DNA from: Phycisphaerae bacterium
Lineage (GTDB): Bacteria > Planctomycetota > Phycisphaerae > Phycisphaerales > UBA1924
Direction: 5' to 3'
Length of the DNA stretch: 7,135 nucleotides
Assembly (NCBI GenBank): GCA_016794945.1
Contig: JAEUIX010000078.1
Coordinates: forward strand, 1 to 7,135
Part shown: positions 4,267 to 7,135 of the stretch, piece after piece
Layout of the letters: each line of letters begins with the position of its first letter
Position numbering within the stretch: the stretch's first letter is position 1
The notes under the pieces: model-generated
Told to the model about the DNA's origin: nothing
Databases searched by the model: none
What the model saw: the letters and a program-made list of their open reading frames with translations, nothing else
Position numbers and translations under genes: made by a program

Positions 4267-5826
4267 CTACAGGAGCGTCGCGGCGAGGCTCGCCAGTTCG
4301 CTGCGCTCGCTCTTGGTCAGCGTGCAGTGCCCGACGAGCCGGAGGCCCTTCATCTTCTCGATGGCGTACGAGAGCCCGTTGCTGGACGAGTCGAGGTAGG
4401 GGTTGTCGATCTGGCCGATGTCGCCGGTGAGGACGATCTTGGTGCCCTCGCCGATGCGGCTGATGATCGTCTTGACCTCGTGCGGGGTGAGGTTCTGTGC
4501 TTCGTCCACGATCATGTACTGGTGGGGGATGCTGCGCCCGCGGATGTAGGTGAGCGGTTCGAGCACGAGCTGCCCGCCCTCGATGAGCTTGGCGATGCGC
4601 TGCTCGGTGGACTGGCTCTCGGCGTGCTGGCCGCCGCCGGACGCGCCCAGCGATGCGCCGCGCGTCGAGAGCAGGTACGAGAGGTTGTCGAAGATCGGCT
4701 GCATCCAGGCGCCGAGCTTGTCGTCCTTGGTGCCGGGCAGGTAGCCGATGTCGCGACCCAGGGGCATGATCGGTCGTGCGACCAGCAGCTTGTCGTACCG
4801 CTCCTCGTTGAAGACCTTGGCCATGCCGGCGGCGACGGCCAGCAGCGTCTTGCCCGTGCCGGCGGCGCCCAGGAGCGTGACCATGCGGATCTCGTCGTCG
4901 AGCAGCAGGTCCATGGCCATGGTCTGCTGGACGTTCCGCGGCAGGATGCCGAACGTGGGCTTGCGCGGGCCCGAGACCGGGATGACGTGGTCGGTGTCGG
5001 CCAGGCGGCGGGCCAGGCCGGTGTGCCCTTCGTCGTCGGCGTCGCGGAGCACCACGAACTGATTGGCCAGCACCGCGCGCGGCGTGCTCAGGCCGTCGGG
5101 CCCGGCGGCGCGCATCGCGGGCGCCAGCCGCTCCAGCGGGAGCATGCGGTCGCGGTAGAGATCGTCGATGAGCGAGCCCTCGACCTCGGCGAACGCGTGG
5201 CCGGTATAGAGCCGTTCGGCGTCGACCTTCTGATTTTCGAAGTCCTCGGTGGTCAGGCCGAGCGCGTCGGCCTTGATGCGCGCGTTGAGATCCTTGGTGA
5301 CGAAGACGGTGTTCACGCCGCGGGCGTGCATCGCCAGCGCGCAGGCGATGATCCGGTTGTCCGGCGATTCGGCCGCGAGGATCGGCGGGCGCGGGTGATC
5401 GCCCGTGTCGATGCGCACCACGCCCGTGTCGTTCTCGCCGGGCTTGGGGGAGCGGCCGGTGAGGTCGCACGCGCCGGCCCACGCCACGCCCTCGATCAGT
5501 CTTCCCATCGTGCGCAGGCGGTCGAGCTGTCGGATGCACTCGCGGGCGTTGCGCCCCTTGTCGGCCTCGTCCCGCTTGAAGTGATCGAGCTCCTCGACCA
5601 CGGCGAACGGGATGACCACCTCGTGCTCGTGGAACACGAACAAAGCGTTGGGATCGTGCAGCAGCACGTTGGTGTCCAGCACGAAGTGCTTGATGCCCGT
5701 TTCGTGCCGAAGGTCGCGCGTGTGTTCGGCGCCCGCCGCCGGCTGGTCCGTCCGCCGGACGGGGTCGCCCGCGCGGCGGGAGGTCGATGGTGCGGCGGGG
5801 GCCTTCGGGTTGTTCGAGTTCGGCAT
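4267..5826 (-). CDS. phoH2: PIN-domain PhoH-type ATPase (PhoH2/YlaK family)
   Basis: A 519-residue fusion of an N-terminal PIN nuclease and a C-terminal PhoH ATPase. Characterised relatives (mycobacterial PhoH2) unwind and cut RNA. The first 40 residues are Pro/Ala/Arg-rich and probably disordered. PIN domain, about 45-185: LDTNVLLHDP with D51, acidic pair E78-E79 in VVEELDHFKR, D156 in SPDNRI and D179 in FVTKDLNAR, so the acidic site looks complete. PhoH domain, about 290-519: Walker A GAAGTGKT at 320-327, RPIMPLGRDIGYLPG at 351-365, Walker B MIVDEAQN at 438-445, sensor-like LTGDIGQID at 466-474, and the family ending LTKSERSELASLAATLL. Start is uncertain: an ATG at 5862 would give 531 residues and lies 4 nt after the previous stop, but its extra codons are less GC-ending, so 5826 is preferred. 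No ribosome binding site is seen at either. The gene follows the PH-like gene and precedes the tiny pilin. Confidence 0.92.
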   Translation of the reverse strand: MPNSNNPKAPAAPSTSRRAGDPVRRTDQPAAGAEHTRDLRHETGIKHFVLDTNVLLHDPNALFVFHEHEVVIPFAVVEELDHFKRDEADKGRNARECIRQLDRLRTMGRLIEGVAWAGACDLTGRSPKPGENDTGVVRIDTGDHPRPPILAAESPDNRIIACALAMHARGVNTVFVTKDLNARIKADALGLTTEDFENQKVDAERLYTGHAFAEVEGSLIDDLYRDRMLPLERLAPAMRAAGPDGLSTPRAVLANQFVVLRDADDEGHTGLARRLADTDHVIPVSGPRKPTFGILPRNVQQTMAMDLLLDDEIRMVTLLGAAGTGKTLLAVAAGMAKVFNEERYDKLLVARPIMPLGRDIGYLPGTKDDKLGAWMQPIFDNLSYLLSTRGASLGASGGGQHAESQSTEQRIAKLIEGGQLVLEPLTYIRGRSIPHQYMIVDEAQNLTPHEVKTIISRIGEGTKIVLTGDIGQIDNPYLDSSSNGLSYAIEKMKGLRLVGHCTLTKSERSELASLAATLL

Positions 5827-5866
5827 GGAAGGAGCGCCACGCGGGTGTCGGGCGGTCTGCATGAAT

Positions 5867-6451
5867 CTACTGTCGGTCGATCGGCCAACGTCCGAGAAGT
5901 TCACCATACGAAGATCGCGCGAGCGCGGCGGTTGTCCCCGCGACGGCACGACCCAGGGAGCGGGCGCCGGTTTCCGCCGAGTCTTCGAGGCCGGCCGGGT
6001 CGCCCGATTCGCTCATCGCCGCCAGCGCCTTGACGATGCACCGGCCGCCGGGGCTTTGACGGCCCGTGACCAGCACGGTCACGGCCGCGCCGCCCGCGAC
6101 GGTGAGGTCGAAGCGGCCCTCGGCCGGGCAGGTCACCCCCAATCGACCCAGGTCGACGACTGTTTCGACCACCGGGCCGCCGGGGGAGCTGGCCGGACGG
6201 ATCAGGATCAGCCGACGATCGGTCAGCACCAGCAGCCGCCACGTGTCGTCCCGGTCTCCGGCAAGGGCCAGGGCCGCCGGCCCCACCCCGGGCAGCATGG
6301 CCATCGCCGCCCGCAGCAGCGCCCGGCTCAGCGTCGTGGGAACCTGCACAGGCCGCCAGCCGATCAGCCGCTCGTTCTGGAACTGGCCAAGTCGCAGCGC
6401 GCGGCGAACCGCCATCGGACCGAAGGACAGGTTGGGGAACCTGGATGCCAC
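5867..6451 (-). CDS. Unrecognised protein, possible bacterial PH-like domain
   Basis: I do not recognise a named family. The 194-residue product has an opening like that of bacterial PH-like proteins: LGQFQNERLIGWRPV (21-35), where a small domain usually begins with E-x-hydrophobic, then a helix-prone Ala/Leu part (40-64) and WRLLVLTDRRLILIRP at 71-86. The TDRRL pattern is typical of bacterial PH-like and YcxB-type domains. Beta-strand-like stretches follow at 94-129, a helix at 137-147, and an acidic then Ala/Arg-rich tail. No signal peptide or clear membrane anchor. It starts at GTG 6451, the first start after an in-frame stop, with AGAAGG almost touching it. Its TAG stop lies 4 nt before one candidate start of the PIN-PhoH gene, suggesting an operon. 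Function unknown; the PH-like reading is inference. Confidence 0.65.
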   Translation of the reverse strand: MASRFPNLSFGPMAVRRALRLGQFQNERLIGWRPVQVPTTLSRALLRAAMAMLPGVGPAALALAGDRDDTWRLLVLTDRRLILIRPASSPGGPVVETVVDLGRLGVTCPAEGRFDLTVAGGAAVTVLVTGRQSPGGRCIVKALAAMSESGDPAGLEDSAETGARSLGRAVAGTTAALARSSYGELLGRWPIDRQ

Positions 6452-6524
6452 CCTTCTCTCGATCGGTCAATACGAACCCGGGGTGCGGTCGGTTGAACCG
6501 GCACGCGGATCGAGACGGACCCGT

Positions 6525-7034
6525 TCAGGGTACAAACGCCGCGACCGACAGGGTCAGACCGACCGCGATGGACGCCCCGAGCTTGATGAACGTGGCGGCC
6601 AGTCGCCCCTTGGCGGCGCCGCCGGCTGACCGGACGGCGGTTTCAACCGAGCGGCGGGCGACGGCCAACTCGCCGACGAGCGCCCCGGTCGCGGCCCCCA
6701 GCACGCCCCCCGCGATCGCCCCCAGGGGAAAGAGCACAGGCGCCCCGAGGATCGCTCCGACGAACGCGCCGATGATCGCGCCCCAGGCGCCCGGACGGCT
6801 GGCGCCGGCGCGTCGCGCGCCGCGGGCGGAGGCCACGAGTTCCAGCACCTCGCCGGCGGCGGCCACGGCCAGCGCGGCGCCCAGAGTCCACCACGAGAAC
6901 AGGTCGTTCCGCCACCACTGGCACGCGCCGGCGACGAGCAGCGCGAACCAAGCGCCCGGCAGCGTCAGCGCGGTCAGCAGCACCCCGGCCGCCCCGGCGC
7001 TGCAAACGATGATCGCGGCGAAAAGGTCCAGCAT
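6525..7034 (-). CDS. DUF456-type small membrane protein
   Basis: A 169-residue, strongly hydrophobic protein matching the DUF456 pattern: LTLPGAWFALLVAG at 23-36 (family LPG-W-motif), a WW pair at 48-49, helix 50-68 with GEVLE at 61-65, then the signature RRAGASRPGAWGAIIGAFVGAILG at about 74-97, FPLGAIAGGVLGAATGALVGEL at 102-122, and a final helix at 145-168 after GAAKGRLAATFIKL. Likely five inner-membrane segments, rich in glycine and alanine. No biochemical role is established for the family. ATG at 7034, 24 nt after the preceding gene's stop, without a clear ribosome binding site; 73 nt separate its stop from the next gene on the strand. Confidence 0.85.
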   Translation of the reverse strand: MLDLFAAIIVCSAGAAGVLLTALTLPGAWFALLVAGACQWWRNDLFSWWTLGAALAVAAAGEVLELVASARGARRAGASRPGAWGAIIGAFVGAILGAPVLFPLGAIAGGVLGAATGALVGELAVARRSVETAVRSAGGAAKGRLAATFIKLGASIAVGLTLSVAAFVP

Positions 7035-7058
7035 GGGGCCGGGGCTTCGCGGAGCGGC

Positions 7059-7135
7059 TCAGGTTCCGGCGGCGGGAGTCGCGGGGGCCTTGGCCGCCTC
7101 GTCGGCGGCGACCTGATCGGGGAACGCGGTCTTCT
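7059..7135 (-). CDS. C-terminal end of an unidentified protein (runs off right edge)
   Basis: Only 24 codons and a TGA stop are present: KTAFPDQVAADEAAK then an Ala/Pro-rich end APATPAAGT. Third codon positions are nearly all G or C, as in the neighbouring genes, and the stop lies 24 nt before the DUF456 gene in the same direction. This supports a real gene end probably co-transcribed with it. The tail resembles a disordered terminus and does not identify the protein. Confidence 0.5.
   Translation of the reverse strand, partial: KTAFPDQVAADEAAKAPATPAAGT

Noticed and set aside
4219..6033. 604-codon plus-strand open frame opposite the PhoH-type gene
   Set aside because: Mirror of the minus-strand PIN-PhoH codons; no motifs of its own.
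6490..6500. CGGTTGAACCG palindrome in the 73-bp gap before the PH-like gene
   Set aside because: Only five paired bases per arm around one central base and no further context; easily chance.

Overview
The window is GC-rich (roughly 70% by eye), gene-dense DNA with strongly GC-ending codons and short intergenic gaps. The gene set is a normal bacterial chromosome: DnaA, an RNase Z-like enzyme, GatC, a PIN-PhoH ATPase, a TVP38/DedA-type membrane protein and a tiny prepilin-like protein. The combination of high GC, a prepilin with an RRRG/LTLVELL methylation motif, and weak or absent Shine-Dalgarno sequences would fit a member of the Planctomycetota such as the Phycisphaerae. That assignment is an inference from general style, not from a marker gene.

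Left block (1-1830, minus strand): the 5' part of dnaA runs off the left edge. Upstream of it is a 322-bp gap with a good sigma70-type promoter for dnaA and several stem-loops. An RNase Z-like metallo-beta-lactamase-fold gene follows, reading toward dnaA. Its roughly 78-nt leader holds two hairpins, the second abutting the ribosome binding site.

Middle block (1973-4023, plus strand): a divergent three-gene run of a TVP38/TMEM64-family membrane protein, gatC (9 nt later) and a class IV PLP-dependent aminotransferase (4-nt overlap, GTGA). The first two genes lack a Shine-Dalgarno sequence but have a TANNNT element 6-7 nt before a start codon, as in leaderless transcripts. The aminotransferase appears to have lost the usual PLP-pyridine glutamate.

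Right block (4024-7135, minus strand): transcribed toward the middle block and ending exactly where it ends, the two stop codons forming TGATCA. In transcription order it holds the last 24 codons of an unidentified gene, a DUF456-type membrane protein, an unrecognised protein with a bacterial PH-like signature, a PIN-PhoH ATPase (PhoH2 type), and a 71-residue prepilin-like protein. Spacings are 24-73 nt, so the block may be one transcript.

I see no mobile element, CRISPR array, tRNA or rRNA, and no convincing new multi-gene system. The points worth a second look are a possible CTG start for dnaA, the rnz leader hairpins, the leaderless-type starts, the altered aminotransferase active site, the minimal pilin and the unrecognised gene beside the PIN-PhoH gene.
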